The position numbers were made by a program, and so were the translations under genes. From Bryobacteraceae bacterium (GTDB taxonomy: Bacteria; Acidobacteriota; Terriglobia; Bryobacterales; Bryobacteraceae), in NCBI GenBank assembly GCA_947458745.1, contig CANGYQ010000001.1, forward strand, positions 682,001 to 746,000: a stretch of DNA of 64,000 nt, given 5' to 3'. Numbering within the stretch: position 1 is the stretch's first letter; the number at the start of each line of letters is the position of its first letter. Positions 26,361 to 35,650 of this stretch are shown here, piece after piece. Below the pieces are notes generated by a model. That model made no database searches. It saw nothing but the letters and a program-made list of their open reading frames with translations, and had not been told where the DNA came from.

Positions 26361-27566
26361 CTAGTCGGTGGCGGTACTGAAGCCGTCCTCCTTCAATCGA
26401 ACTTGCCGGTGGCCGAACATGGCCAAATTGGCCAAATGCGGACCGGCGACGGCCTGCGCGGCAATCTCTACTGGACAGTTCGGCTGCTTTCGGGACTTCA
26501 CGCAATCCAAAAAGTTCTGAATGTGCGATTCAATCGGCACCGGCGCCTTTTCTTCCATGGTGGGCAGGGCGTTGGGCTTCCAGGGCTCCTCCCAGACGCG
26601 GTAACCGTACTCGTCAAGAATCATGGTGGCTTTGTCGCCCTGGAAGGTGATGGACCAGCCGTTCTGATAGGCGTTGTCGTAGTTCAGCGTCCAGTTCACC
26701 ATGAAGTCGGGGTACTCAAAGATGGCCGAGAAGACATCCGGGTGTTCGGCGCCGGTCATTTTGGCCACATAGCCGTGGGCGATGGCGGAGCGGGGCGGAC
26801 CGGACTTCATGAACCATTGGACGACGTCCATCAGGTGCGTGCCTTGGTCGGTCATGTTGCCACCGGCATAGTCCTGGAAGTAGCGCCAGCGGCGGAAGCG
26901 CATGGGTTCGAGTGGCCGTTTGGCGGCGGACCCGAGAAAGCGGTCCCAATCGAGCTTGCCGGCCAGCGGCGAATTGTCGAGCGGCTTGGCGATGTTCCAA
27001 TGCCATTGCGGCTTCACCATCGTGACGCGGCCCAGGATGCCGTCATCCACCAGCTTCCTGGCTTTATGGATCGCTTCCGCGCTGCGGCGCTGCATGCCGA
27101 TCTGGACAATGCGGTTAGAGCCACGCACGGCCTTGATCATCTGGCGGCTCTGTTCGAGGGAATGCGAGAGCGGCTTTTCGAGATACACGTCCTTGCCGGC
27201 GCTGAGTGCCTCCATCAGCATGGGCGCATGGTGATGGTCGGGTGAGGCGATGACGACGGCATCCAGCGACTTGTCTTCCAGCAACCGGCGGTATTCGACG
27301 TAGGTCTTTGCTTGCGGAGCTTCCTTGAGAGCCTCGGCGGTGTTCGGTTCGTATACCTCGGCGATGGCGGCGCACTGGGCACCCAGCTTCTGGAAGTTAC
27401 GGTTCAGGTAGCGGCCACGGCCACCGGCGGCGATCAGGCCGTAGGTGACGCGGTCATTGGCTCCAAAGGCGGAGCGCGGGATCAACAGGGGCGCAGCAGC
27501 CAGGATGTGACGGCGGCTGAGCGGTTGGGCATTCGGTGTGCGGCCATTGACAGGATCAGGCGACAT
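26361..27566 (-). CDS. Gfo/Idh/MocA family oxidoreductase, exported
   Basis: A 401-residue NAD(P)-dependent dehydrogenase. A Tat-like leader (LSRRHILAAAPLLIP) precedes a Rossmann domain (TYGLIAAGGRGRYLN). The family motif EKPLSHS follows, and a second domain contains GGNMTDQGTHLMDVVQWF. Tat-exported members are typical of Planctomycetes and acidobacteria and act on sugars or sugar derivatives; the substrate is unknown. AGGAGAA and TATAGT upstream give a conventional promoter and ribosome-binding site in the 53-base divergent region shared with the next gene. Confidence 0.85.
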   Translation of the reverse strand: MSPDPVNGRTPNAQPLSRRHILAAAPLLIPRSAFGANDRVTYGLIAAGGRGRYLNRNFQKLGAQCAAIAEVYEPNTAEALKEAPQAKTYVEYRRLLEDKSLDAVVIASPDHHHAPMLMEALSAGKDVYLEKPLSHSLEQSRQMIKAVRGSNRIVQIGMQRRSAEAIHKARKLVDDGILGRVTMVKPQWHWNIAKPLDNSPLAGKLDWDRFLGSAAKRPLEPMRFRRWRYFQDYAGGNMTDQGTHLMDVVQWFMKSGPPRSAIAHGYVAKMTGAEHPDVFSAIFEYPDFMVNWTLNYDNAYQNGWSITFQGDKATMILDEYGYRVWEEPWKPNALPTMEEKAPVPIESHIQNFLDCVKSRKQPNCPVEIAAQAVAGPHLANLAMFGHRQVRLKEDGFSTATD

Positions 27567-27619
27567 GGCGAATTCTCCTTCGACGTCACTATAGCGCCGA
27601 ACGTGCCGATGAGCTAGGG

Positions 27620-29101
27620 GTGAACCCTGCCATCACCGCTGTGCGCCCCGGTTGGCTGCGCCGGCCGACGCATGCTGATCTGCTGTTTCTGGCCATTCTG
27701 GTGTGGTGCTTCGCGGCGGGTGAAGGCGGCTGGATGCGCCTGCTGATGGATGGTGACGCGGGCGTGCACTTGCGGATCGGCGACTGGGTACTGGAAAATG
27801 GCCGCGCGCCGGTGCAGGACTTGTTTGGCTTCTCCAAGCCTCATGGCGAATGGTTGGCGTATGAATGGCTGGCGGGCGTGATCTTCTCCATCGCCCATTC
27901 GCTGGCCGGGCTGAAGGGGATGGTGCTGCTATGTGGGCTGGTGCTGGCGGCGGTGCCGGCGGTGATCGCCTTGCACGCGGCGTGGCGCGGCGCGCAGGGT
28001 TGGGTGGTGCTGTTGTTGACGCTGGTGGCCACCAATGCGCTGAACATCCACTTTCTGGCACGGCCGCACATCTTTACGCTGCTGCTGCTGGGGCTGGTGA
28101 GCTGGATGGTGGAAGCCGACCGCCGCCAGCATTCCCGCGCGCTCTGGGTGATCCTGCCGGTGGTGGCGCTGTGGGCCAACCTGCATGGCGGGTTCTTCAT
28201 TTTGTTTCCCTACTTCGCCATTCTGACGCTAGAGTCGCGCCGCTATGCGTGGCTGGGAGCGGGGTCAGCGGTGGCGGCGCTGGCCAACCCCTACGGCTGG
28301 AAGCTGCACGCACACGTGATTGAGTATCTGCGCTCCGATTGGGTGATCCGGTTTGTGGACGAGTTCAAGAGCCCCAGCTTTCGGGCGGAGCCGATGCTGT
28401 GCTTCATGCTGCTGCTGTTTGCCGCCGTGGGCTGCGCGGGGCTGTGGCTGACGCGGAAGCGCTATGTAGACGTGCTGCTGGTGTTGATGTTCAGTTACTT
28501 GGCGTTGACCAGCGTGCGGCACACGACCATCTTCATGGTGGTGATCATCCCGCTGGTGGCGGAGGAGATTTCGCGCTGGCTGAAGGCACCGTTACCGGAG
28601 TTTGACTTTCGCGTGATGACGCCGTGGACCGCGGCCTTCGCGCTGTTGATTGCCATCGTGCCCGGGATGACGTGGCCCACGCAGTTCCCGGAAGACCTGT
28701 TTCCCGTCAAGCTGGTGGACAAGCACGCGGCGCGCCTGGAGCAGGCTCGGGTCTTTACGAGTGACCAGTGGGCGGACTATCTGATCTACCGCAACTACTC
28801 ACCCGGCGCGGACGGACCCCGGCAGCAGGTCTTTATGGACGCGCGGCACAACTATTTTGGGCCGCAGATTGGCAATGAGTTTATCCACCTGATGAACGGC
28901 CTGCCCGATTGGAAGCCGATCATCAGCCGCTACCGGTTTGATGCCATGCTGCTGCCGCCAGACACGCCGCTTAGCGCGCTTTTGGCCGAGCGGCCAGAGT
29001 GGCAAGTTCTCGATCGCGATCCGCGCGCGGTGTTGTGGGTGAAAACAGCGGAAGGTCGATCTCCGTCCGCGTCCCCTGCCCCGGCTGGCTCTCGACGCTA
29101 A
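27620..29101 (+). CDS. Polytopic membrane protein, GT-C-like, function unknown
   Basis: A 493-residue protein with about ten hydrophobic segments and a C-terminal soluble part. An early acidic MDGDAGVHLRIGDW motif between the first membrane segments resembles the first loop of GT-C-fold glycosyltransferases, where DxD/DxH residues bind the lipid-phosphate donor. No specific GT family is recognised. It starts at GTG 27620. Its last 131 bases overlap the convergent LytS-like kinase gene, so at least one C-terminal tail may be unconserved. Confidence 0.7.
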   Translation: MNPAITAVRPGWLRRPTHADLLFLAILVWCFAAGEGGWMRLLMDGDAGVHLRIGDWVLENGRAPVQDLFGFSKPHGEWLAYEWLAGVIFSIAHSLAGLKGMVLLCGLVLAAVPAVIALHAAWRGAQGWVVLLLTLVATNALNIHFLARPHIFTLLLLGLVSWMVEADRRQHSRALWVILPVVALWANLHGGFFILFPYFAILTLESRRYAWLGAGSAVAALANPYGWKLHAHVIEYLRSDWVIRFVDEFKSPSFRAEPMLCFMLLLFAAVGCAGLWLTRKRYVDVLLVLMFSYLALTSVRHTTIFMVVIIPLVAEEISRWLKAPLPEFDFRVMTPWTAAFALLIAIVPGMTWPTQFPEDLFPVKLVDKHAARLEQARVFTSDQWADYLIYRNYSPGADGPRQQVFMDARHNYFGPQIGNEFIHLMNGLPDWKPIISRYRFDAMLLPPDTPLSALLAERPEWQVLDRDPRAVLWVKTAEGRSPSASPAPAGSRR

Positions 29102-30323
29102 GCCGGTAGGCATCGCCGTAGATGACGCGGAGCCGTTCGTTGACATTGGAGACGCCGACGCCACTGCCCAACAGTTGCGCCAGCCTTTCGTCGGTCATGC
29201 CGGCGCCATCATCTTCAACGACCACACGGAGCAACCCTTCCACCACGCGCGCCCGGATGACGATGCGCCCGCCCTCCAGCTGGTTGGCGATCCCGTGCTT
29301 GATCGAGTTCTCCACAATCGGCTGCAGCAGCATGCTGGGCACCGGATGGTCGAGGACAGCAGGATCGATGTCTTTCACGAAGCGTAGCTTCGCGCCAAAG
29401 CGGACGAGTTCAATGGCCAGATAATCGTCGATAAAGGCCAACTCTTCGCGCAGCACCGCCATGGGCTCCACTTTGCGTAATAGGCGGCGCAGAATGCTGG
29501 ACAGGTTATAGATGACGCCGCGGGCCTGTTCCGGATTCACCCGGACCAGTGACGCAATGGAGTTGAGCGTATTGAAGAGAAAGTGGGGGTTGATCTGGTT
29601 GGTGAGGGCGGCCAGGCGGGCTTCCACCAGCAGCCGGTTCTGCGCTTCGAGCATCCGCTCCGTGCGCGCCGATTGCCAGATCTTCAACGGCACCGCAACG
29701 CACGCGAGCACGGTGAGATAAGCGGCCAACAGCTCCAGTCCGTCGCCCGGGGCCAGCGCCTGGAGCACGCGACGCCCAAAGATCTGGCTGACGGCTTCAT
29801 AGATAAAGGCGGCAAAGACGATCGAAACAACAAACAGAAGCTGGAAGGCGCTGCGCTTCAGGTCTGCCCCTTTGCGAAAGACCCGATAACCAGCCAGCAG
29901 GTCAAAGAACGGCGAGAACCGCCAGATCTCTTCCGGGTCCGGCGCGACGTCGCGCAACAGGCCACCCAGCAAGCCGAAGCCCGCCAGCATCGGCATCGAC
30001 ATCCATTCGCCGTGGAACATGGCCGGGATGGACATCAGCACACCGGAGAGCAGGCCCGTCCAGTAACCGGCCGTAAGGCCCGCCATCAGCGCCCCGGCCA
30101 GGGCGATGTCGGCCGCCTGATACGCCGGACTGACCACGCGCAGCATCACCCCGGCGCCAAAGACGGCGCCATAGAATAGCGCCATCTGCGTCCGCTCCAC
30201 CGTGGTGCGCTGTTCGCGCAGCAGCATGCGCATGAACGGCCCCAGACGGGACAGGACGCTGGCCACCGAGGCCGCCACCGCCACATGGACCAGCAAGACG
30301 ATCAGTTGTTGTTCAGAGTTCAA
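28971..30323 (-). CDS. LytS/YpdA-type sensor histidine kinase
   Basis: A 450-residue membrane kinase. The N-terminal half has 5TMR-LYT-like membrane segments (ALFYGAVFGAGVMLRVVSP, LAGALMAGLTAGYWTGLLSGVL). The kinase part has the His_kinase motif NPHFLFNTLNSI, N box QPIVENSIKHG, DDGAGM and GVGVSNVNERL. TTG at 30323 is chosen because the conserved membrane region starts right after it and the longer frame runs through the divergent ribA gene. No LytTR regulator is adjacent. The 3' end overlaps the plus-strand membrane-protein gene by 131 bases. Confidence 0.85.
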   Translation of the reverse strand: MNSEQQLIVLLVHVAVAASVASVLSRLGPFMRMLLREQRTTVERTQMALFYGAVFGAGVMLRVVSPAYQAADIALAGALMAGLTAGYWTGLLSGVLMSIPAMFHGEWMSMPMLAGFGLLGGLLRDVAPDPEEIWRFSPFFDLLAGYRVFRKGADLKRSAFQLLFVVSIVFAAFIYEAVSQIFGRRVLQALAPGDGLELLAAYLTVLACVAVPLKIWQSARTERMLEAQNRLLVEARLAALTNQINPHFLFNTLNSIASLVRVNPEQARGVIYNLSSILRRLLRKVEPMAVLREELAFIDDYLAIELVRFGAKLRFVKDIDPAVLDHPVPSMLLQPIVENSIKHGIANQLEGGRIVIRARVVEGLLRVVVEDDGAGMTDERLAQLLGSGVGVSNVNERLRVIYGDAYRLSVESQPGQGTRTEIDLPLFSPTTPRADRDRELATLAARPKAR

Positions 30324-30356
30324 GTGTGGTTCTCGCCCTATACTGAAGGTAGCCCC

Positions 30357-30959
30357 ATGAGTTCCTCTTTGCAGATGGCCGCTGAGGCTCGTCTGCCCAG
30401 CCGGTTTGGCGAGTTCCGAATTTTCGCCTTTGAGCAGCGTACCGGACAACAGTTGGATGAAGCCGTTGCGCTGGTGATGGGAGAGTTGCGCCCGGACGAC
30501 TGCCCGCTGTACCGCATCCATTCGCAGTGCCTCACCGGCGACGTCTTCCACAGCCTGCGTTGCGATTGCCGAGCTCAATTGGAACAGGCCATGGAGCAGA
30601 TTGCTGGCGAAGGTAAAGGCCTCATCGTCTACGAAATGAAGGAAGGCCGCGGCATCGGCATCGTCAACAAAGTCCGCGCCTACGCCTTGCAGGATGGGGG
30701 CGCCGATACGGTGGAGGCCAACCTGCAATTGGGTCTGGATGTCGACCTCCGCGACTACCGCCTACCGGCTGCCATCGCCCAATGGTTCGGACTGAAGCAG
30801 GTGCGCCTGATGTCCAACAACCCAGAAAAGATCGCGGCGCTGGAAGCGGTGGGAATTCACGTCAAGCGGATCTCGGCCGAGACCGACGCGGGCGATCAGG
30901 CCGGGGACTACTTGCGGGTGAAGAAGGAAAAGCTGGGCCACCTGATCGACGGGCTGTGA
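30357..30959 (+). CDS. ribA: GTP cyclohydrolase II
   Basis: Opens GTP in the first committed step of riboflavin synthesis. It is a 200-residue stand-alone RibA. Zinc ligands C58, C69 and C71 sit in RIHSQCLTGDVFHSLRCDC. The catalytic/GTP region reads EGRGIGIVNKVRAYALQ, slightly different from the usual RQEGRGIGLLNK, and is followed by DTVEANLQLG. The start is ATG 30357. TATACT ends 12 bases before it and no ribosome-binding site is obvious. It is divergent from the LytS-like kinase with 33 bases between starts. Confidence 0.92.
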   Translation: MSSSLQMAAEARLPSRFGEFRIFAFEQRTGQQLDEAVALVMGELRPDDCPLYRIHSQCLTGDVFHSLRCDCRAQLEQAMEQIAGEGKGLIVYEMKEGRGIGIVNKVRAYALQDGGADTVEANLQLGLDVDLRDYRLPAAIAQWFGLKQVRLMSNNPEKIAALEAVGIHVKRISAETDAGDQAGDYLRVKKEKLGHLIDGL

Positions 30960-30996
30960 CGAGTTGGGTAAACCAACTGGACGGCGCCCCGATTGA

Positions 30997-31446
30997 CTAA
31001 TGAGTTAGCGTCGTCGGCCATAGTGGGTTCACCCACTTCAACCGCGGTAGGAACTGCCCGAAGTCAGCGTCAGTAGATGCCAACGTGGCGCCATGCTCGA
31101 TGGCGAGTGCGGCTAGTGTGGCGTCCGTCAGATTCGGGCCAACAATGCTCCGCTCGACCGCTAGTTCGCTGAGGATCGCGAGATGAGCCGAGGAAGGGCT
31201 AAGCGCACGAATGTTGGGTAGGCGCAACCAGCGTTCCACGATGGCAAAAGCAGCACCGGCGGTCAAGGGTTGCGACGTCGCCCGCCGGTTGGTGGTGATC
31301 CGCAGAAATGCCCAAATGGAAACCCAAGGCAACCCGATGGTTTGCGGGCTTCGCATCGCGGATTCAAGCCATTGCCGGGCTTGGGGGTACTGCGGTGCGG
31401 TGGAGTCGTGTGCGTAAATCAGCAGATTCGCATCAACGACGATCAT
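30997..31446 (-). CDS. PIN-domain toxin (VapC-like ribonuclease)
   Basis: A 149-residue PIN domain with N-terminal VVDANLLIYAHD (D5), a central acidic residue region and C-terminal LTDATLAALAIEHGATLASTDADFGQF, giving the clustered acidic residues for metal-dependent RNA cleavage. The start overlaps the stop of the ribbon-helix-helix gene by four bases, the classic antitoxin-toxin arrangement. It is about the usual VapC length. Confidence 0.85.
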   Translation of the reverse strand: MIVVDANLLIYAHDSTAPQYPQARQWLESAMRSPQTIGLPWVSIWAFLRITTNRRATSQPLTAGAAFAIVERWLRLPNIRALSPSSAHLAILSELAVERSIVGPNLTDATLAALAIEHGATLASTDADFGQFLPRLKWVNPLWPTTLTH

Positions 31447-31688
31447 CGGTATTTTCCGCCTTCCAGTTCTTCAAGCAACTGGTGCGGCTTGTCAAAATTG
31501 AGCCCCGGCTTCAGCCCGATTGGATGGGCCTCAACGGTAAAAGTGGGGTCTGATTCCACGCGACTCACAAGGGCTAACCGGAGCAGTTCGTTCACCGTCT
31601 CGCGGAAGGGGCGCTGGGTGTCGGCGGCCTTGGCTTTGACACGCTCAAAGACATCGTCATCCAGCGTCAGTGTGGTTCTGATGCTCAT
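31443..31688 (-). CDS. Ribbon-helix-helix antitoxin (VapB-like)
   Basis: An 81-residue protein. The N-terminus RTTLTLDDDVFERVKAKAA is a typical RHH DNA-binding domain. The C-terminal half (FDKPHQLLEELEGGKYR) would bind and inhibit the PIN toxin. It is first in the pair and presumably autoregulates from the repeats directly upstream. Confidence 0.85.
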   Translation of the reverse strand: MSIRTTLTLDDDVFERVKAKAADTQRPFRETVNELLRLALVSRVESDPTFTVEAHPIGLKPGLNFDKPHQLLEELEGGKYR

Positions 31689-31715
31689 GATGCCTTCAGA
31701 GTAGCATCAAAAGCA
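31689..31715 (-). promoter_or_regulatory. Repeated GATGC/GCATC elements, candidate antitoxin operator
   Basis: Just before the antitoxin start the minus strand has GATGC-TTTT-GATGC and then an inverted GCATC next to the ATG. Spaced direct and inverted half-sites are typical of ribbon-helix-helix autoregulation. The region lies between the esterase stop and the antitoxin start. Confidence 0.45.
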
Positions 31716-31721
31716 TCACGG

Positions 31722-32561
31722 CTACCGTAGCGTCTTTTTCAGCCAGGCAATCATGGGCTGCTTATAGGTAGTCCAGGCCGGGTTCTTTTCCCAGTTGGAC
31801 ATGCCGTGCGGGGCGCCTTCCATGGGGATGACTTCGCAGGCGACGCCCAAGGACTTCATCTTGTCGCACATGAGCGGCGATTGATTGAACGGAACGCTCT
31901 TGTCCAGGGTGCCGTGGATGAACAGGAACGGCGGCATGCCTTTGTGGACATAGTGAATGGGCGATGCTTCGCGCAGGCGGGCTTCGGTGTCCGGTTGGGG
32001 AGCGCTGCGGAACATGCGTTTGGCCATGGCGGTGTAGTCGCCCTGGTCGCGCTCGGTGATCTGTTTCACCAGATCGTGCGGGCCGTAGAAATCGACGACG
32101 GCCGCAACCTTCGTGGTTCCTTTGCCGCGGGTTCCGGCCAGCGCCACCAGGTGGCCGCCGGCTGATTCGCCGATCAGCGCGAGACGCTTGCGGTCTACCT
32201 TATACTGCTTCGCGTGGGCGTCCACCCATTGGATGGCCGTCATGACGTCCTGGTACATGGACGGGTAGGGCGCTTGCGGGGAGAGGCGGTAGTTGATCGA
32301 GATCCAGACAAAGCCGGCATCGCTTAAGGGTTTGAACAACGGCTGGACCCACTCGATCGCCTTGTCGCCCCCCTCCCAGCCGCCACCATGCACGATGATG
32401 GCGGTGGGGAAGGGGCCTTTGCCCTCAGGCGTCGAGATATCCAACTTCAAGCTGATCTTGGAACCATCGGCGGCCGGAACCTGGGCGAACTCGATGTCGC
32501 GCTGGAGTTCAGCCGCCGGGAGGCTGGCCGCAAGGAAGGCGCCGAAGATCAGTTGACGCAT
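31722..32561 (-). CDS. Exported alpha/beta-hydrolase (BD-FAE / carboxylesterase type)
   Basis: A 279-residue hydrolase beginning MRQLIFGAFLAASLPAAEL (signal peptide). The HGGGW oxyanion motif, the GESAGG nucleophile elbow, an aspartate in GTLDKSVP and APHG for the histidine complete the triad. The start is the ATG at 32561, two bases after the M14 peptidase stop; the longer frame runs into that gene. It is the second gene of an operon with the M14 peptidase. The ester substrate is unknown. Confidence 0.85.
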   Translation of the reverse strand: MRQLIFGAFLAASLPAAELQRDIEFAQVPAADGSKISLKLDISTPEGKGPFPTAIIVHGGGWEGGDKAIEWVQPLFKPLSDAGFVWISINYRLSPQAPYPSMYQDVMTAIQWVDAHAKQYKVDRKRLALIGESAGGHLVALAGTRGKGTTKVAAVVDFYGPHDLVKQITERDQGDYTAMAKRMFRSAPQPDTEARLREASPIHYVHKGMPPFLFIHGTLDKSVPFNQSPLMCDKMKSLGVACEVIPMEGAPHGMSNWEKNPAWTTYKQPMIAWLKKTLR

Positions 32562-32563
32562 GG

Positions 32564-35269
32564 CTATTGCTGCTCCGCGGCGGCGGCACCAAAACCGCCG
32601 GAGTGCGCCGGGCCCCGGAACAGGGCATTGAGGAACATCAGGTTGAGGCCGTCCATGTAGCCGCGATAGTTGGGGTCCGCCGTGAAGCCGATGACGTTGC
32701 CGCGACCTTGGCGTTCCAGCACCAGAAACGGCTTGTAGGCCATCTGCTTGCGGTTCTCTTCCCACATGTAGCCGGAGGCAAGAATCTCATCAGCGCCCTT
32801 AAAGTAGGCGGCGTTGATGCCCTTGTCCAGCTTGATGGGCGAGTAGATGGTGCGGCCGGAGACCAGCACATGGACCGTGTCCGCCACACCGGCGGTGAGC
32901 CAATGTTCCTGGTCCACCTTGGCACGGACCAGTACGCCCGCCACGTCATCCGGAGCTTCGCGGTCCGCCTGAATAGCCTTGTTGAAGTCTTCCTCTTTGG
33001 CGATGATCTTGCCGGGTGCACCTTCGCTGGCCGCACCCGCTGCAGGAGCAGCACCCCCACGGGCGGGCGGAGCGGCGGTGCCTTCCCGAGCCAGCGTTTC
33101 CTGCTGGATGCTCAATAGGCCGACCCGGGAATCGGTCAAGAAGTTCAGCGCGGAGCCAAGGCCGACGATCGTACCGCCCGCCTGCACCCAGGCCTTCAGC
33201 CGCGGTGCCGCACCGGCCAGTACGCCACCGTACTGCCCTTCGGGCATCACCAGCACATGGAATTTCGAGAGATCGGCCAGCCCCAAGCGTGAGGTGCGGA
33301 TCATCGTGACCGGGTAGCCATACTGGCGTTCAATCAGCCAGCGCGCGTGACCGGCGGAGTTGGCTTGCACCGGTGAATCCCACGTCATGGCGATCTGGAT
33401 CTTCTTCACCAGGGTGACGTTGTTCGACCCGAAGTTCGCCCCATCTTCCACCCAGCCCGTGTTGGTGGCGATGACTTCCGCACCGGAGGGCGGCACCAGT
33501 TTGGACATGGTGTCATGGATGGTCTTTTCGTCGTTCTGCTTCACTTGGACGATCAACGTGCCGGAGCCGAACTTGCGGCCGTTCTGCGTGAAGGCCTTGT
33601 CGGTGGAATGGACTTTGACATCGGCGCGCAGCATCGCGGCCAGCAGCTTGGCCGAGGCCGTGGAGCCCCAGGGAATCACGTAGGCCACGGCCGCCTTGCC
33701 GCCCTCGATCTTGCCGGGGGTCATCTTGTCGGCCGCCACCGGATCAAACTGTCCCGCGGGTACGGAGCCCAGGGCGACGCTTTCGACACCATACTGCATG
33801 GGCAGGTTCCAGGCCGTCGCGTCGTAGATCTCATCGCGCAGCTTACGCTTGCGGCGGCGTTCCTGTTCGGCCAGAAAATCCTTTTCCATTTCGACGTTCG
33901 CGTCCAGGTAGTTGCGGGCCATGCGCTTCATGGGTTGGGCCATGGAGACGCGGTAGCTGCCTTGAGGGAAGTCCCGGCCACCGGCGGCGAAGGCCTGCTT
34001 GGCCTGGTCGATCTCGATGCCCTGCGCGGCCAGCAAGTGGGCCAGTTTGTCGACGTTGGCCACGTCGCCTTTGCGGGACAACACGTAGGCTTTGGTCTCG
34101 TCCTTCTGCCCTTCCTCGATCGCCGTCTTGCGGTAGTTGTAGAAGTTCTCGAGCAGCTTCAGCCGGTTCTGCGCGGAGGCTTCGGCTGACGAGATGGAGG
34201 CGACAAAGTGCTTCTGGACGCTCTGCGGATACTCCATGATGGTGCCGTCGTTCTTTTGATAGCGCAGGCCGCGGACACTGGCGTTCTCATAGGTCATGGC
34301 GATGCCGCCGTAGTAGATGGGCCAGCTGGCGCCGTAGCCGGGGTAGAAGGCGTCGAAGACTTCGCGCGTGAAGTAGGAGAAGCCGAACTGGTCAAAGTGT
34401 TTGGCGTTGTTTTTGCCGAACCAGTCGAGAGATTCGCGCTGGCTCTTGGTGATGTGCGGGTTGTAGGGCACCGCTTCCGGAGCAAAGTAATAGGTGCTCT
34501 CGCCGCCCATCTCGTGCAGGTCGACAAAGACCACCGGGTACCAATCGAGTAGCATCTTGATGCGCGCGCGGGTTTCGGGCTGCGTCAGGGCGAACCAGTC
34601 GCGGTTCATGTCGAAGTTGTAGTGGTTGGACCGGCCACCGGGCCACGGTTCGTCGTGCTCGGCCGAGACGGCATGGATGTTGGGTTCCAGGCCTTCGGCC
34701 ACTTCGAAGTTGTGGACGAACCGGTTGCGGCCGTCGGGGTTCTGGATGGGGTCGATCAGGACCAGGGTGTTGGCCAGGATGTCGTCCACCATCTTGGAGC
34801 CGCGGGCGGCCAGCAGGTGATAGGCGGCCAGCATGGCGGAATCGGTGGTGGAGATCTCGTTGCCGTGGACCGAATAGGCCAGCATGATGACGGCCGGAAG
34901 GTTAGCCATCAGCCGCTTGGCTTCCGCTTCGGGCGTCTTGCGCGGGTCGGCCAGCTTCTTCATGGTGGCCTGGATTTCGGGCAGGCGCTTCAGGTTCTGA
35001 TCGTTGCCGATGGTGACCACGATCAGCGGCCGCTTCTCCCAGCTTTGGCCATAGGTTGCCACTTTGCACTTGCCCGGCACGGCCGCGCACAGGGCGTTGA
35101 AGTACTGGACGGTCTGCGCGGGTGAGGCGATGCGCTCACCGGGTTCAAAGCCGAGTACCTTCTTGATGGTGGGGATGGCGGGGTCGTAGGTAGTGCCCGG
35201 CCAGAATTCAAACTTGGATTGCGCGGCCAAAGTGGCCACAGCCCATGCGAAGGAGACGAGAAACTTCAT
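32564..35269 (-). CDS. Exported M14-family zinc carboxypeptidase with long C-terminal region
   Basis: A 901-residue secreted peptidase. After the signal peptide, the M14 domain shows the zinc motif SVHGNEIS (HxxE), IQNPDGRNR, FDMNRDWF and the third zinc ligand region VDLHEMGG. The catalytic glutamate is probably in MTYENASVRG. The second half has a Rossmann/glutamine-amidotransferase-like region (LVMPEGQYGGVLAG) of unknown role. It probably trims peptides in the periplasm or outside. A TATCCT eight bases upstream of the ATG may be a promoter element. Confidence 0.87.
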   Translation of the reverse strand: MKFLVSFAWAVATLAAQSKFEFWPGTTYDPAIPTIKKVLGFEPGERIASPAQTVQYFNALCAAVPGKCKVATYGQSWEKRPLIVVTIGNDQNLKRLPEIQATMKKLADPRKTPEAEAKRLMANLPAVIMLAYSVHGNEISTTDSAMLAAYHLLAARGSKMVDDILANTLVLIDPIQNPDGRNRFVHNFEVAEGLEPNIHAVSAEHDEPWPGGRSNHYNFDMNRDWFALTQPETRARIKMLLDWYPVVFVDLHEMGGESTYYFAPEAVPYNPHITKSQRESLDWFGKNNAKHFDQFGFSYFTREVFDAFYPGYGASWPIYYGGIAMTYENASVRGLRYQKNDGTIMEYPQSVQKHFVASISSAEASAQNRLKLLENFYNYRKTAIEEGQKDETKAYVLSRKGDVANVDKLAHLLAAQGIEIDQAKQAFAAGGRDFPQGSYRVSMAQPMKRMARNYLDANVEMEKDFLAEQERRRKRKLRDEIYDATAWNLPMQYGVESVALGSVPAGQFDPVAADKMTPGKIEGGKAAVAYVIPWGSTASAKLLAAMLRADVKVHSTDKAFTQNGRKFGSGTLIVQVKQNDEKTIHDTMSKLVPPSGAEVIATNTGWVEDGANFGSNNVTLVKKIQIAMTWDSPVQANSAGHARWLIERQYGYPVTMIRTSRLGLADLSKFHVLVMPEGQYGGVLAGAAPRLKAWVQAGGTIVGLGSALNFLTDSRVGLLSIQQETLAREGTAAPPARGGAAPAAGAASEGAPGKIIAKEEDFNKAIQADREAPDDVAGVLVRAKVDQEHWLTAGVADTVHVLVSGRTIYSPIKLDKGINAAYFKGADEILASGYMWEENRKQMAYKPFLVLERQGRGNVIGFTADPNYRGYMDGLNLMFLNALFRGPAHSGGFGAAAAEQQ

Positions 35270-35377
35270 CGTCTTCCAGGATAAACGCCCTGTTCATCTT
35301 TCGTCAGGTGAGGCCATCACCCGAAGCAGGCCGGAGCGTGGCGAGTGATAGTGTGAGGACATGGAGGTCCCGGAACT

Positions 35378-35650
35378 ATGGATTTCTGGCAGCAACATGG
35401 TTGGCTGTTTCTGATTGGGTGCGCGTTTTTCCCGCGCATCACGACACTGTTCTTTTCCGCGGCGTCGTTTGGACTGTTGTCTATCTTGGGATGGATCTTT
35501 GCGCCACATTTTCTGGTGGCTTTTCTGGCCACGACGTATTACTGGCACAGCAATCCGATTCTGGTGGTGATCGCCTGGGGCTTTGCATTTGCGGGCACGG
35601 GCGGCGAGGCCAAGGTGGCTGACAACCGGCGGCGTAAGTGGCGCGGCTAG
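35378..35650 (+). CDS. Small membrane protein of unknown function
   Basis: A 90-residue protein with two to three hydrophobic segments (WLFLIGCAFF, TLFFSAASFGLLSILGWIFA, NPILVVIAWGFAFAG) and a basic tail. GGAGG precedes the ATG by about ten bases. Composition and codon pattern look like a real gene. It is divergent from the M14 operon and convergent with the sigma-factor gene, sharing a CTAG stop overlap of four bases. I cannot name a family. Confidence 0.65.
   Translation: MDFWQQHGWLFLIGCAFFPRITTLFFSAASFGLLSILGWIFAPHFLVAFLATTYYWHSNPILVVIAWGFAFAGTGGEAKVADNRRRKWRG

Noticed and set aside
30962..30978. AGTTGG/CCAACT hairpin after ribA
   Set aside because: Only six base pairs with no U-tract; too weak to call a terminator.
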